Part shown: in pieces, positions 1-10,208 of the stretch
How the letters are laid out: the number at the start of each line of letters is the position of its first letter
Numbering within the stretch: position 1 is the first letter of the stretch
Source: Patiria miniata
Lineage: Eukaryota > Echinodermata > Asteroidea > Valvatida > Asterinidae
Assembly (NCBI RefSeq): GCF_015706575.1
Contig: NW_024037070.1
Location: 5,947,874-6,011,873, forward strand
Length of the DNA: 64,000 nucleotides
Reading direction: 5' to 3'
The notes under the pieces: generated by a model
Database searches by the model: none
Told to the model about the DNA's origin: nothing
Seen by the model: the letters and a program-made list of their open reading frames with translations, nothing else
Made by a program: the position numbers and the translations under genes

Positions 1-180
1 AGTTCGAAGGTTTAAAAGTCCGAAACGAAAACAAGGTTCAATAGTTAGAAGGTTCATTATTCCGAAAGCGTACAAGGTTTGATAGTCCCAATTGACAATA
101 GTGTTTAATGCTGTGAATTCGGACAGTTGAACGTGACTGTTGATTCGGACTATCGAGCCTTCAAATTATTCAACCCTATT
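1..180. repeat. Inverted-repeat element fragment with GATAGTCC iterons
   Basis: Variants of AAGGTTYGATAGTCC recur on the plus strand from the window edge to about 90, and the reverse complement GGACTATCGAGCCTT sits at about 157-171. This suggests the end of an inverted-repeat element cut by the window start. Confidence 0.4.
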
Positions 181-996
181 CTATTTTCAGACTAATGACA
201 ATGACAATAGCTAGGCTTGAGGTGTGCATACGCCCCTTAAATGTGACATTTACTGCAGAACTTAATAGGAATTTGTACATTTGTCAATTCAATATATACC
301 GGTATACGCAAAGGTGTTATTTGCCTGAATAAGATGTGGTGTAATTTAAAAATGTGAACCAAAACAATTTTTTTATTTTAGGAATCATAGACATTTTTTT
401 ATTTGTCTTGGAAGATTTGGGAGACTCTTAATGTTCTTTCGCAAAAGAATCTGACGTTTTGAACAAATTTTGTCCAAATTTGCATTTTAATCAACGAGTT
501 GAAATTCACATTTTGGAACAATTGACGACCTTGATAAAAAAATTGGATTAACAAAACATCATGTATACTCCAATTTTAAACAATAACTTGTGATTTTTAT
601 TAAACTGTAATTAGGTTATGTAATGAGGAAATCGTACTTCAATAAAATTATGTTCACCACTGTACCTATTTTATCACTCTAGAAGAAGGAAAATATGGTT
701 TTTCTTTTGCCTTTTACATAGTTTTGTAGCACTGGTCAAGGTTGTGAATGATCGTTCAAATTACTGTGGAAGCAACTTTGGTGCTGGTAGAATTTAAAAC
801 TTTGTTGTTTGAAGAGGAAATGATAAGAACGCTGTTTGTAGTGAAGTCTCCATAAAATTCAGCTTCAGAACAGGATTTATGCACCAGTTTATTTCTTTTC
901 GTTTTGATTACCCGTTTTGATTACACTTTTCTACTTTTTTAGTAATGTTTACATTAGAAAACAGTAGAATGCCAGTTACAATGTGTGAGTGTGAGT

Positions 997-1150
997 TTGT
1001 TTCTGCATTCAATAGGGGACGTTGAGCAATAGAGGACAATAGGGTTCCCAATTCCCGAAGGTCCCCAATTTGGCGATGTGTACAAAACATATGGTACAAA
1101 CAAAAGAGGGACAATAGGGGGTCCCCAATTGCAGGCAAATACACACTTGT
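997..1150. repeat. Dispersed repeat, copy 1 (GTTTCTGCATTCAATAGGGG family)
   Basis: The stretch starting GTTTCTGCATTCAATAGGGG and running to AAATACACAC is found again, diverged, at about 21320-21455. Neither copy has a visible reading frame or clear ends. Confidence 0.5.
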
Positions 1151-1865
1151 GTTCCTGCATGGCATTACGCCTGAGGACAGACAACAAAAAGAGCACAAAG
1201 GGGCCATTGATCCTCGAAGGAAGGTGCCTATTGTCCTCGAACGCAGGTTTGTGTGCTTAGTCTATGGGAGAGTGTTATATTACAGGGACAAAGGAAAACA
1301 CAAAGCCAATCCTCGGAAGCATAGCAAAAAACGACTATGTGTTTTTGTGTGTGTGAGGTGTTTGTGTAAGAAATTCTAATTTTCATTTGCAGTATATTTT
1401 AAAGTATAGTGTCAACGAGATGGAAATAATCTCATTTTTATCAACATACCCCTTTAGTTTTATTGTGTATTTTGTCAGTACTAAATGCATATTTTTTTTT
1501 TAAATCCTGTATCTAATCTAGCATGTGTTCAAAATTAAATAGATCATTTATCTTCTATATATTTTTTGTATTATCTTTGTGCACATTCTTACCTCTGTAT
1601 AGGTTTGGATAGGTCATAGGTTTGGTCGTGCAGAACGTTTGCTTGGACAGTGCTGCTAAAATAGTAATTGAACAACCTCATAACAATAACAGACCTTTAT
1701 TTTAAAACCTTAAAAGACAGGAAAAAAAACAACAAATGAGGTCAGTCCTTTGTTTTTGTAAATGCTAAGGATATTTCCAAATCCTGTTCATTCCACTTAG
1801 TGCAGTCTCAATACATTTATATGTCAATTTTTTTCTTTTGTGTTTTTAAGTTGAATTTAGAGATT

Positions 1866-1934
1866 GACTGAAGAGGGGTCTGAACCTGCAACCTCCGGAT
1901 TGCCGTTCCGGTGCTCTACCAACAGTAAGCCCCC
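1866..1934 (-). repeat. tRNA-derived sequence (SINE head), minus copy
   Basis: Read on the minus strand it shows a D-arm-like TTGGTAGAGC, an anticodon-arm-like CCGGAACGGCAATCCGG and a B box GCAGGTTCAGACC. The acceptor stem does not pair well and the base before the putative GGC anticodon is C instead of T, so it is a tRNA relic or SINE head, not a working tRNA gene. It faces away from the copy at 1977-2048. Confidence 0.6.
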
Positions 1935-1976
1935 TTGAACAAAGACACTGACGTAATTTGGGAACCGCAAACTTAG

Positions 1977-2048
1977 GGCAGGATAGCTCAGTTGGTAGAG
2001 CACCGGAACGGCAATCTGGAGGTCACAGGTTCAAACCCTCCTCCAGTC
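1977..2048 (+). repeat. tRNA-derived sequence (SINE head), plus copy
   Basis: AGCTCAGTTGGTAGAGC (D arm), CCGGAACGGCAATCTGG (anticodon arm) and ACAGGTTCAAACCC (B box) are in the right order and spacing. As in the minus copy 40 bases away, the acceptor stem is poor. Together the two make an inverted pair with an arm of about 70 bases. Confidence 0.6.
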
Positions 2049-4033
2049 AATTTCTTTGTTAAAACTTGAAAACATTTTGTTTTTAATGCACCTATTCAGC
2101 TTTCCTGTGTGGCGTATTTGAAAATTTTGTTTGTTTTTGCTAGCGTTGTGGTTTATTTAGGACCTCTTCTCTCAAGCTATTACTGTGAAGTAAAATCTTA
2201 CGGCAGCAATGTAAATGGCAGGCAGCATACTGTTCCTAATTGGCCCAGTTCTTACTGTGGAATGTTAGAGTAGGACACCCCGTGAAGATGAGAGTCCAAC
2301 TAAAAATGCCTGACTTGAAATTGACCCTGAAAGATTGTCATTAGTAGTATATACAACACTGTCATGCCAAAGGAAGGACTAGATATGCAGGGAGAGTAAA
2401 AAAGAAAGTGACCTAATGAGAGAATTTAAAAAAAACAAACATGTTGTTCCCTCCATTGAATAAAAAGGAACAAGGATTGAGTACATATTATTGACTAGTA
2501 ACTAAAAATTTCATGTAGTAATTTGCATACTATGTTCGCAGGTCTATTTTAATGCAAGCATCACACAATTAACTGTCCAATGATCATTTACCGTTCAAAA
2601 ACAAGGGCGTTTTCCTGCCTTCATGAATGAACGACAATTTGAACAGGAAAACGGACGAAAAATGACCATCATTTCAGTAAAAAAATTCCCCATATTCGAA
2701 ATACAAAAGCTGACAGTAAAAATAATGCCTGTGTGTAACCTCTGGTTCTCAGTCGGCTCAACAGATTCAAATGGCATTCCATGGACTGCTGTAAAAGAGG
2801 ATTGTTTTAGTAAAATATGCATAACTTCTCATAACATGGACCAATTTCAGTAATTCCTTTTTTGATATGAGTGGAAGAACATGCTTGCTTAATATCTGCT
2901 TCATTGGTGTGTCAAATTTAATTGCTTTTTAATTTAAAAAATTGTTAATCCAGGTCACTTTCTTTTGACTGACCCTGTTTTGGGATATATGCATAGCCAA
3001 CTAAACTGGATACATCCTAAAGGCAGTTTTGTCAAGGAGTTTGCTTTGCAGTATGAGAAGACCTTTAACGAGATAGAAATCCTAATTAAACATAATGTAC
3101 CAACGTCTGTGTATTTAAAACGTTTAAAATGGCGTTGTCTGTGTTGCAACAGATAATAAACCAAAGTGACTAATAAATTTGCAGCTTTTCCCCCCAAAGT
3201 CCCACACAGATTGTCTTCAGTCATTCTTGTTAATTTAAATGTCGGTAATTTCCTGCGTCAAAATGGACACCACAAATAGTCCTTTCTTACTTCGTATCAC
3301 AACAGTCTCTGACCTTTCCAATGATTCCATCTCATTGGCAATGTGTCTGTCAATGTTAAAATTATATTTATCAATTTTATTACATTATTATTATTTTTTT
3401 TTGGGGGGTGCCCTTATTTGGCTTTACACAGGCTTTTTTTTTGTTGTTCTTTTTTTAAGCTCTGGCAGGAGCTTCTACATGTCACTTGGTGGTCTGTCTG
3501 TTTGTCCCTGAAAATTGACCAAGTGTATGGTGTTCCATATGTGCCATCGGCGCCACATTTTTCGGCGTTGCATTTTTCAGCTCTGGCAGGGATCATTTTG
3601 ATCGATTTCATGCAGGACTTTCATGCAAGACGTTTTGCAACATGGCCAGAACTTATTGTGCACTTGCACTTGTTTGGCTGGACATGGTTACGTCGACTAG
3701 CCTGTTCCACTTTTAAGGTTGACATGAACATGTATTTTCAATGTAATTAAAAAATAAAACCTTGGTTGAATTGTACAGGTTTAAATTGAATTTTACTATA
3801 CAGACCTTGAGATTTTAAACAATAAATATTGTTATTTATTGACCATGTTATTGTTGTTTACAAATTGAATGTTGTGGTCATGTGATTGCAACTTTCAGCA
3901 AACTGTTCCCTTGAAATGTGATTGGTGCAAGATGGTGACATAAACTGTCTAATGTGGGCAAAATAACATGCCCAAAGATGCTTAAATTTTTTGGTTGCCT
4001 GTAGGTAGCCTGTTGGTATGATGTCACACTTTG
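2049..4033. other. No gene seen; short dispersed repeat near 3836-3900
   Basis: No exon with both splice signals and protein similarity could be found, although the missing first exon of the MARVEL gene should lie in this direction. TATTGACCATGT followed by GTGGTCATGTGATTGCAACTTT (3836-3900) recurs diverged at 31762-31822. Confidence 0.4.
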
Positions 4034-4510
4034 CAGTGTTGTGGAGCTGGTACTCATACTCGAGTACATTTTTTGGTACTCGTACTCATGAGATTGTACT
4101 CGTACTTGTACTGGCAAGGAAAAAAATTACCCGTACTTGTACGGTACTCATGACAAAGTACTCGTTCTCTTGTGAACGTTCTCCTGCAAGAATTAAAAAA
4201 ATATTTTAGAGGTACATACAGGAAAAGAATCAATTTTCTATTGTTTGGGAATCTTCTGCATTTCTTAAATGCCTAGATTGACAGCAAAAAATCCCTAGAG
4301 AACACGTGTACATGTACCCATTGAAATTTGTTTCTACTCATGGAAAGTACTTGTATTCGTACTTGTACTCGAGTACTTTGGTTCTCGTACTCATGGGAAA
4401 AAATTGCCTTGTACTCGTACTCATGATAAAATACTAGTACTCATACTCACACTCATGGCAAGGTACTCAAATTCATACTCGTACTCACGGAAATGTACTC
4501 GATAACACTG
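4034..4510. mobile_element. hAT-like non-autonomous element with TACTCGTACTCATG iterons
   Basis: The ends are CAGTGTT and AACACTG, a perfect inverted pair typical of hAT-type termini. The inside is a degenerate array of TACTCGTACTCATG words on both strands. There is no coding frame and no clear target duplication. Confidence 0.5.
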
Positions 4511-4700
4511 TGTCACAGGTAACATGGTATGTATGAGGATGTTTCGCCAAATAAATCTGCTTTTAAAAACCTTTCAAGTTTTGCAAAACCACTTTTGCCC
4601 ATAGAGTTCGCACCCACACTTCAAATTCCTTTGAAGTAATCTTCCGTGGAGTATGAATTATAATGTGACCCACTATACCCGATGTTTGATCTGTTTACAG

Positions 4701-7681
4701 CTTCTGAATTTGATGTGCCTGATCATGGCGGCTGTGTGCGTCATTTGGAGTGGGTATCCCATCTTCGTCTGCGTGATGGCCATGATCTGCACAATATTCT
4801 TCTGCGTTCTGTTCTTGATGCACCTGGACAAGCGAATTACTGTCATCAATTGGCCATTTACTGTGAGTATTGTGACTTGTTTCTGTTACTTTGCGAGGTT
4901 TGGATTAGTAAGAGGGGAGATTAGATACACGTTACAAAATCTATAGTCTGAGGATCAGACATTCACGTTAGTGCGTGCTACACCACAAACATTTGATAGA
5001 TCCGAAACATGCACATTTTATGTGACCCCGCGCGCGAGCCAATTGGAGTTTAGACTTTCGATCAGAAATGTACTGGGCTGTTGATAGGTCAATTTGGCTG
5101 CCATATGTTTTTGTAATACAACAAAAGTTACTAGATCCGATAGAAGGTTCCCCTCAGAATGGTCAGAATCTGGATTCAAGATGCTATCCGGTTCGTTAGT
5201 AAAAGTACTCGAGTTTCGTTGGCTTCTAGTTCCGATGGTCAATGCATCGGCAAGTTCAATGTGGGCCAACATAAATAAATAAAAGATGTTTCCTTTGCTT
5301 ATTATTTCATCTGTTTCCACAGGAGCTGTTGAATAACATAACATGGACCATACTGCATTTCATTTCGGCCTGCGTACTGGCCAAGGGAGCTTCTGATTGG
5401 GCATGGATTTTGCGAGGTTTCTATCATTCTTACTACGGATGCTCAGCTTTTGCGGCTGTAAGTACAAAGAAGCGAGTAGTGTTGTCAAGGGCGGTTGCAG
5501 GGCTAGCCCATTGAGTGAGAGGTGAGGGGAGGGGAAAGATTCACTGAAAATGGTTGCTGAAGGCACTAGTGCCTGAAAAAAAAAATGAAAATCTACATAC
5601 TTTCTAAAACATTCTCGGGGACGTATTTAGAGATTATTTAGGAATTATTTATTGACTATTTTATTTTTTGTTACATAATGTGAGGTCTTTCGCCTATGAG
5701 CAAATGCTGTGTTATTAATAATGTTGAACTTGAAAAGATATTTTTGTGACTTTTTGTCATTTTAATATGAAATCAGTTCAGAGGCTGGGATAACATTGCC
5801 CTTTTTTGTTGGGGGGGGGGGCACTGAGGCAATACATTATTTTTGAGGGGTTATCACTTTATTTGCGCTTTATTTAGGACCAGTGCATTTGGGGGAGGGG
5901 ATTTCAACAACTTGAAGCAAATGTTAACCAAACAAAATTCTGTTTTTGTATTTAATGTGTCAGTGTGTTTCTGTTTTTTTTTATATAATTTTTTTTAATC
6001 ATTATTTTTGATGGGGGATTGGGGAGATGGAATTATATAGGTTGTCAGGGCGGGGTATTTGGATGGCGGTCCAACATAGAGCAGAGTTGAAATTGAATCA
6101 ATCCCAAGTCAAGTCGCAAGTCAAATCACAAGTCATGTCACCAGAAACAGGGTTAGAACAATGACATTTCACTTCAGTAGCTTATTAATTGACTTGAGAC
6201 AGGGTGTCTTGTGATTGCCTTGTGGCGGCTTTAGCTCAGTAAGGCCATTCTATACATTTTGGGTGTCTAAAGCATGACATCTGTCCTTTTCCTGCTAACT
6301 AGGTACTTTGCCTTTAAAGTATCATTAAGAATGACTTGAAGCGATTTTTAATTTGTTGGGTAGATAGTTTGCAGAGGTGGCAGCAAGTCATTTTTTTGCA
6401 AGTCCAAGTCAAGTCACAAGTCATTGTTTGCAAGTCCAAGTCAAGGCACAAGTCATTAGGTCCAGTCACAAGTCAATTCACAAGTCATTAGGTCCAGTCA
6501 CAAGTCAAGTCACAAGTCATTCGGTCTAAACACAAGTCAAGTCACAAGTATCTTTGTCCAAGAACACGTCAAGTTGCACATTATTTTGTCCAGCTGTAAT
6601 AAGCTAAAAGAACCTGGCGTCAACTTACGAGTTATTTTGAACATGCCTCCATAATTCCCCTTTTTCAATGTGTTGCAATTACTATTCTTGTAGTTTATCA
6701 CATATCTGTCGGATATTAGCCCTTTGTATACTTTAATAAATTTACTTTACATTGTAGAAATAAATGTTGAGATGACATGAAAAAAAAAAGACTTTGTATT
6801 GTTACCATGGAGCTTTACATGCAGACATGCCCAATCTGGAATTAGGGAAAATATACATTCTGTCTAGGGCAGATTTTCAAGTACTAGAGGCTAGAACTTA
6901 TTTAGATTCAATAGCCATATGAAGCAAGAGTTTGTACGCAGCCCAGAATGACCGAAAATCTATTCGCGGTTAAGCCCCCCCCCCCCCCCGAAAAAAAAGT
7001 CACAGCGCGACTACTCACCGCTCATCGTGGGTTTTAAGGTGCCGCACGAAATTGCTCGTTGTGTTTGGGCCATCAGTGACAGTGGATCCACATATTTTAC
7101 AAACAGCAGACCTAGCATCTGACTTGGGTTGGTAACAAGTCATCTTTTTCCAATACCAAGTCAAGTCACAAGTCATTGTTTGCAAGTCCAAGTCAAGTCA
7201 CAAGTCAAAGCTGGTATTTACAAGTCAAGTCACAAGTCACAAAAATGGCGACTCGAGTCCGACTCGAGTCCGACTCGAGTCCAAGTCACATGACTCGAGT
7301 CAGCAACTCTGATAGTTTGCTATTCATAATCACTCTCGGAGGACAACTGCATTGAGGATTGCATCAGAGTTATAAAATCATAGCTGTCAGATGTAACAGC
7401 GACAGAAGAAGAAAAAAAATTGACCCCAATTTTATAGAATGACCCAATGACTGAACTTCATGTTCTCTCTGCAGGTGCTTGGATTCATTCTGACCATCCT
7501 CTACGGTGTCAGCACCCTGTTCAGCTTCCGCCAATTCCAAGCCCAAGGTGGCCTGAACCGCCTGAGAGGACACGGTGGTGGGCAGCAGGGTGCGACCGCC
7601 GCTACCATCACCACTACCACCACCACTGCTACTGCCCAACAGGATCCGCCTGCATATGCCGAGAAGGGAGGAATGTCTTAA
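4701..7681 (+). CDS. MARVEL-domain four-helix membrane protein (CMTM/plasmolipin-like), 5' end missing
   Basis: Three coding exons join in phase 0: 4701-4862, 5323-5457 and 7475-7681, with acceptors ending TTTACAG, TTCCACAG and CTCTGCAG and donors GTGAGT and GTAAGT. They give 167 residues ending in TAA. Four hydrophobic helices are visible: one begins LLNLMCLIMAAVCV, the second covers the IFVCVMAMICTIFF stretch, the third is WTILHFISACVLA and the fourth runs across the last junction (YYGCSAFAA then VLGFILTILYGV). This layout, with a short third helix and a cytosolic tail, is that of MARVEL proteins such as CMTMs and plasmolipin, which work in membrane apposition and vesicle traffic. The tail is Gly/Gln-rich, then Thr-rich, and ends in a DPPAYAEK stretch resembling a proline-tyrosine sorting motif. 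The first exon, with the start codon and a short N-terminus, was not found in the 4.7 kb upstream. The last intron carries a hAT element. The exact subfamily is uncertain. Confidence 0.85.
5185..5275. mobile_element. Partial TATCCGGTTCGTTAGT-family element
   Basis: TATCCGGTTCGTTAGT at 5185 is the terminal sequence of a short element seen whole at 23245-23389 and, diverged, near 44406-44555. Only one end is evident here, inside the first visible intron of the MARVEL gene. Confidence 0.4.
6098..6160. repeat. Degenerate AAGTCA array fragment
   Basis: Short runs of CAAGTCAAGTCRCAAGTCA, the same words as the ends of the hAT element at 6372-7311. It is probably a fragment of a related copy. Confidence 0.4.
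6372..7311. mobile_element. hAT element, 940 bp, non-autonomous, with relic BED exon
   Basis: Termini CAGAGGTGGCAGCAAGTCA and the inverted CAGAGTTGCTGACTCGAGTCA are flanked by a perfect 8-bp duplication ATAGTTTG (6364-6371 and 7312-7319), the hAT hallmark. Both subterminal zones are arrays of AAGTCAAGTCAC, plus ACTCGAGTCCG words on the right. Inside, on the minus strand, lies a BED zinc-finger relic. It sits in the last intron of the MARVEL gene. Confidence 0.85.
7015..7141 (-). pseudogene. BED zinc finger remnant of a hAT transposase
   Basis: The minus-strand frame reads SDARSAVCKICGSTVTDGP and then NTTSNFVRHLKTHDER, with the BED pattern C-x2-C and H-x3-H. It ends in TGA, and GAGCG|GTGAGT just before that could be the donor of the former transposase gene. 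No RNase-H-like or dimerisation domain remains, so only the DNA-binding exon has survived. Confidence 0.75.
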
Positions 7682-7697
7682 GAAGGAGATTAGGGTC

Positions 7698-8459
7698 ATT
7701 CCACCGGGTTGGGGAACAAAGTGTGACAAATGACCATTTTAAGAAAAGCATGAATGCCTTGCTAGCAGTTGCTCTACATAATATTTGTTGTTGGGTGTTT
7801 CACTACTGCAGAAAGTTTGAAATCATTTCGATGTATTTTGCCAAAAATATGAGCAAAAAATGTCATTTCGGATGTAACATTGACACCGTGTCAGTGTTAC
7901 GTCCAAATATGACCTTTGTACCTGTTTTTTAATTTCTGTGAGACATTACCCAAATTCACTTTGCGTACTTCTTACTATACATGCAACACAATAAGAAAAG
8001 CTTTTGTTATGGTAGTCAGGTATCAAATGGAGCAGAAATGATAGCTTGGTTGTGTGGACGTAATATTTACACGGTGTAAAACTCAAATGTCACACTTCCA
8101 TTGAGTGATTTTTACACCGTTACATCCACAATTGAGGTATTGTTTCTGCTATATTTGAACCCTGACTATACCAAAAGCTTTTCTTGGTGCTTAGGTGTCC
8201 AGTTGTAAATATGCAATGTGAGTTTGGGTAATATTTCACATACGTGTAAAAAATGGCAAAAAAAGAATATTTGGATGTAACATTTACACGGTGTCACGGT
8301 TACATCTGAATTAATTCATTTTTGCTCATATTTTTGTCAAAATACTGAAACACCTAAGACAAATATTATGTTGAGCAATTGTTTAGAATGCATTGAGACT
8401 TTTAATAATATAACCAAATATATGGATGTAACATGCACTGTTTCCCAACCCGGTGGAAT
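7698..8459. mobile_element. Long-palindrome (foldback) element directly after the MARVEL stop codon
   Basis: The ends ATTCCACCGGGTTGGGG and CCCAACCCGGTGGAAT are inverted, and the two halves remain alignable as reverse complements through most of the element, meeting near 8080. Recurrent words such as GACACCGTGT and GATGTAAC lie inside. It starts 17 bases after the stop codon, so it may form part of the 3' UTR. Confidence 0.75.
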
Positions 8460-8678
8460 TTAGCCAGTCTTTAAAACAATGACCCCAGGGCCCCTCAGCG
8501 TATAGGGTGCCAAAAAAAAATCCTCCAATTGCCAACATGTAAAAATTGGATTCAGCCTCATAATAAGGAGGAATAGGGTTAATCTTGAAAGACATCCCCC
8601 ACTCCCACCCCCCCCCCCCTTTCAAAAAAAGTGTTGGCTTTTAATTCATTTGGTAAGCATAAAATCATCAATAGAGTC

Positions 8679-9480
8679 ATTCCGTGTCAATTCAACACGA
8701 TTTTGGACCCGACCCTCACAGATTGAAACGATATTTGGTTTTGATGATTGGCCTATATGAGAAACCCCCAGAACTGATTTTCTTTTGTAAATTGGCTCCT
8801 TAGTTTTTGAGATACGGGTCAACGAACTTTTGACTAATTAGCATGACCTCCGGACTTAAAATACCTGGGTTTTTTTTAACTATAGTGCCTACAAAGCCAA
8901 GTTGTACATCCTATTAAAGCTCTTTGAATGGCCTCCATTTCATAAAATAAAACCAAAATCATAGCATGAAGCGCAGAGAAAATGCGTAAAGAAATGACCT
9001 TTGACCTTGAATTACGAAAATCAATATGCTTCAAATTTTGTATTTTTTTTTCAAATGTTAGTTTATGATGCTAGCAACCATCTTAAAAAAATTGGGATGG
9101 GCGCTCTTAAATTTTTTAAGTTATGATTTTTAAAGATAGCATGTCTAGGAGAAACCTTTGCGGGTATACACGTTATCGGGCGAGAACTGGTTACATAAAG
9201 TGTTTTTAGTATGTTAGACTTTTTAAGCTTTTTCACTTTCTCGCAATTAAGAGATTGTTTGTAACAATGCTAGGATATGTATTTTTTTTGTCAAAAAGCA
9301 TGACTGATAGTGTTAGCTGCAAGCAATTTTGAAAATGTGTGAACTTTTTTTCTGTTGTAGAAACTGCCTGATTGATGTTTGTGAACTTTGAAATACATTT
9401 GCATTGTATAGCTAGTAGTTCGTGGGATATTACATGTAGGCTTGTATAGTAATATTATGGGTCATTAGATACACTATTTG
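8679..9480. repeat. Unclassified repeat-like stretch starting GTCATTCCGTGTCAATTC
   Basis: It opens with GTCATTCC, like the neighbouring palindromic element, but no matching inverted end was seen downstream. No coding frame. It may be a truncated copy of a related element. Confidence 0.3.
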
Positions 9481-9495
9481 TATTCTTTATTCACT

Positions 9496-9973
9496 ATTCA
9501 TAAATACCTAAGACAGTTTATCCATTCCCATTGGTCGAGAGCCCGTCACGTGGCCAGTCTTAAACGGATGATAAAGACATAGCTGGCTGGTCTTAAACTT
9601 TTCCAGTGTCACATGAAATTTGGACTCCTATGAAATCCAGTACCTGTTACCATTTTATTGGTTGAATGTTCACAATCCTCACATAGGCATGCGCAATACT
9701 ACCAGTGAGTCAGTATTTCATAGTCCTAAATTCACATCGCACTCGCCACAGCAATGGCGGTACATCGCGCAATACGCACAAGCCGGTCCCCTTAAAAGGA
9801 GTTGTTTAATTCTTACTCGCGAGCTGGACACTCCATTATATAGCCAGAGGGGTGTTTCGAAAAACATGAAGAAAATTTGTTGAACAAAATAGTTGGAAAT
9901 TTGTAATTTTTGACGTGTTTTGACTTTTAGACTGAAAAGTTTAGATTTTTTGGCCAAAAAGGTATTTATGAAT
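9496..9973. mobile_element. Short inverted-repeat element, 478 bp
   Basis: ATTCATAAATACC at the left and GGTATTTATGAAT at the right form a perfect 13-bp inverted pair. No coding frame. A second hairpin (9996-10100) follows at once. Confidence 0.5.
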
Positions 9974-9995
9974 GGGAATAAAAATGTGCTTGGTT

Positions 9996-10100
9996 GGTAT
10001 TAAACACTATGTTTAAGACTGGTTGGAGTCTGAATGCTGATAATTACCTGAGCCGAAGCATTCCAGACTCCAACCAGTCTTAAACATAGTGTTTAACACC
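9996..10100. repeat. Near-perfect hairpin, 43-bp arms
   Basis: The arm at 9996-10038 and the reverse complement of 10057-10100 differ by one substitution and one inserted base. The loop is 18 bases. The arms contain TTAAACACTATGTTTAAG. Confidence 0.85.
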
Positions 10101-10130
10101 TCTTCCCAATTGCACACACTTATTCCCTTA

Positions 10131-10208
10131 TTATAGATTCCTAATGAAATAGGCTTTCGTGTGTTGTGGTATTATTATAGATTCCTAATGAAATAGGCTT
10201 TCGTGTGG
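10131..10208. repeat. Tandem duplication, about 44-bp unit
   Basis: TATAGATTCCTAATGAAATA and the GGCTTTCGTGTG that follows occur twice in direct order without mismatch in the shared part. Confidence 0.85.

Noticed and set aside
1866-2048. Pair of tRNA genes
   Set aside because: D, anticodon and T arms are tRNA-like, but acceptor stems do not pair and the base before the anticodon is not T. Treated as SINE-type relics.
7370-7729. 119-residue minus-strand frame over the MARVEL last exon
   Set aside because: Antisense shadow of the real exon 7475-7681.
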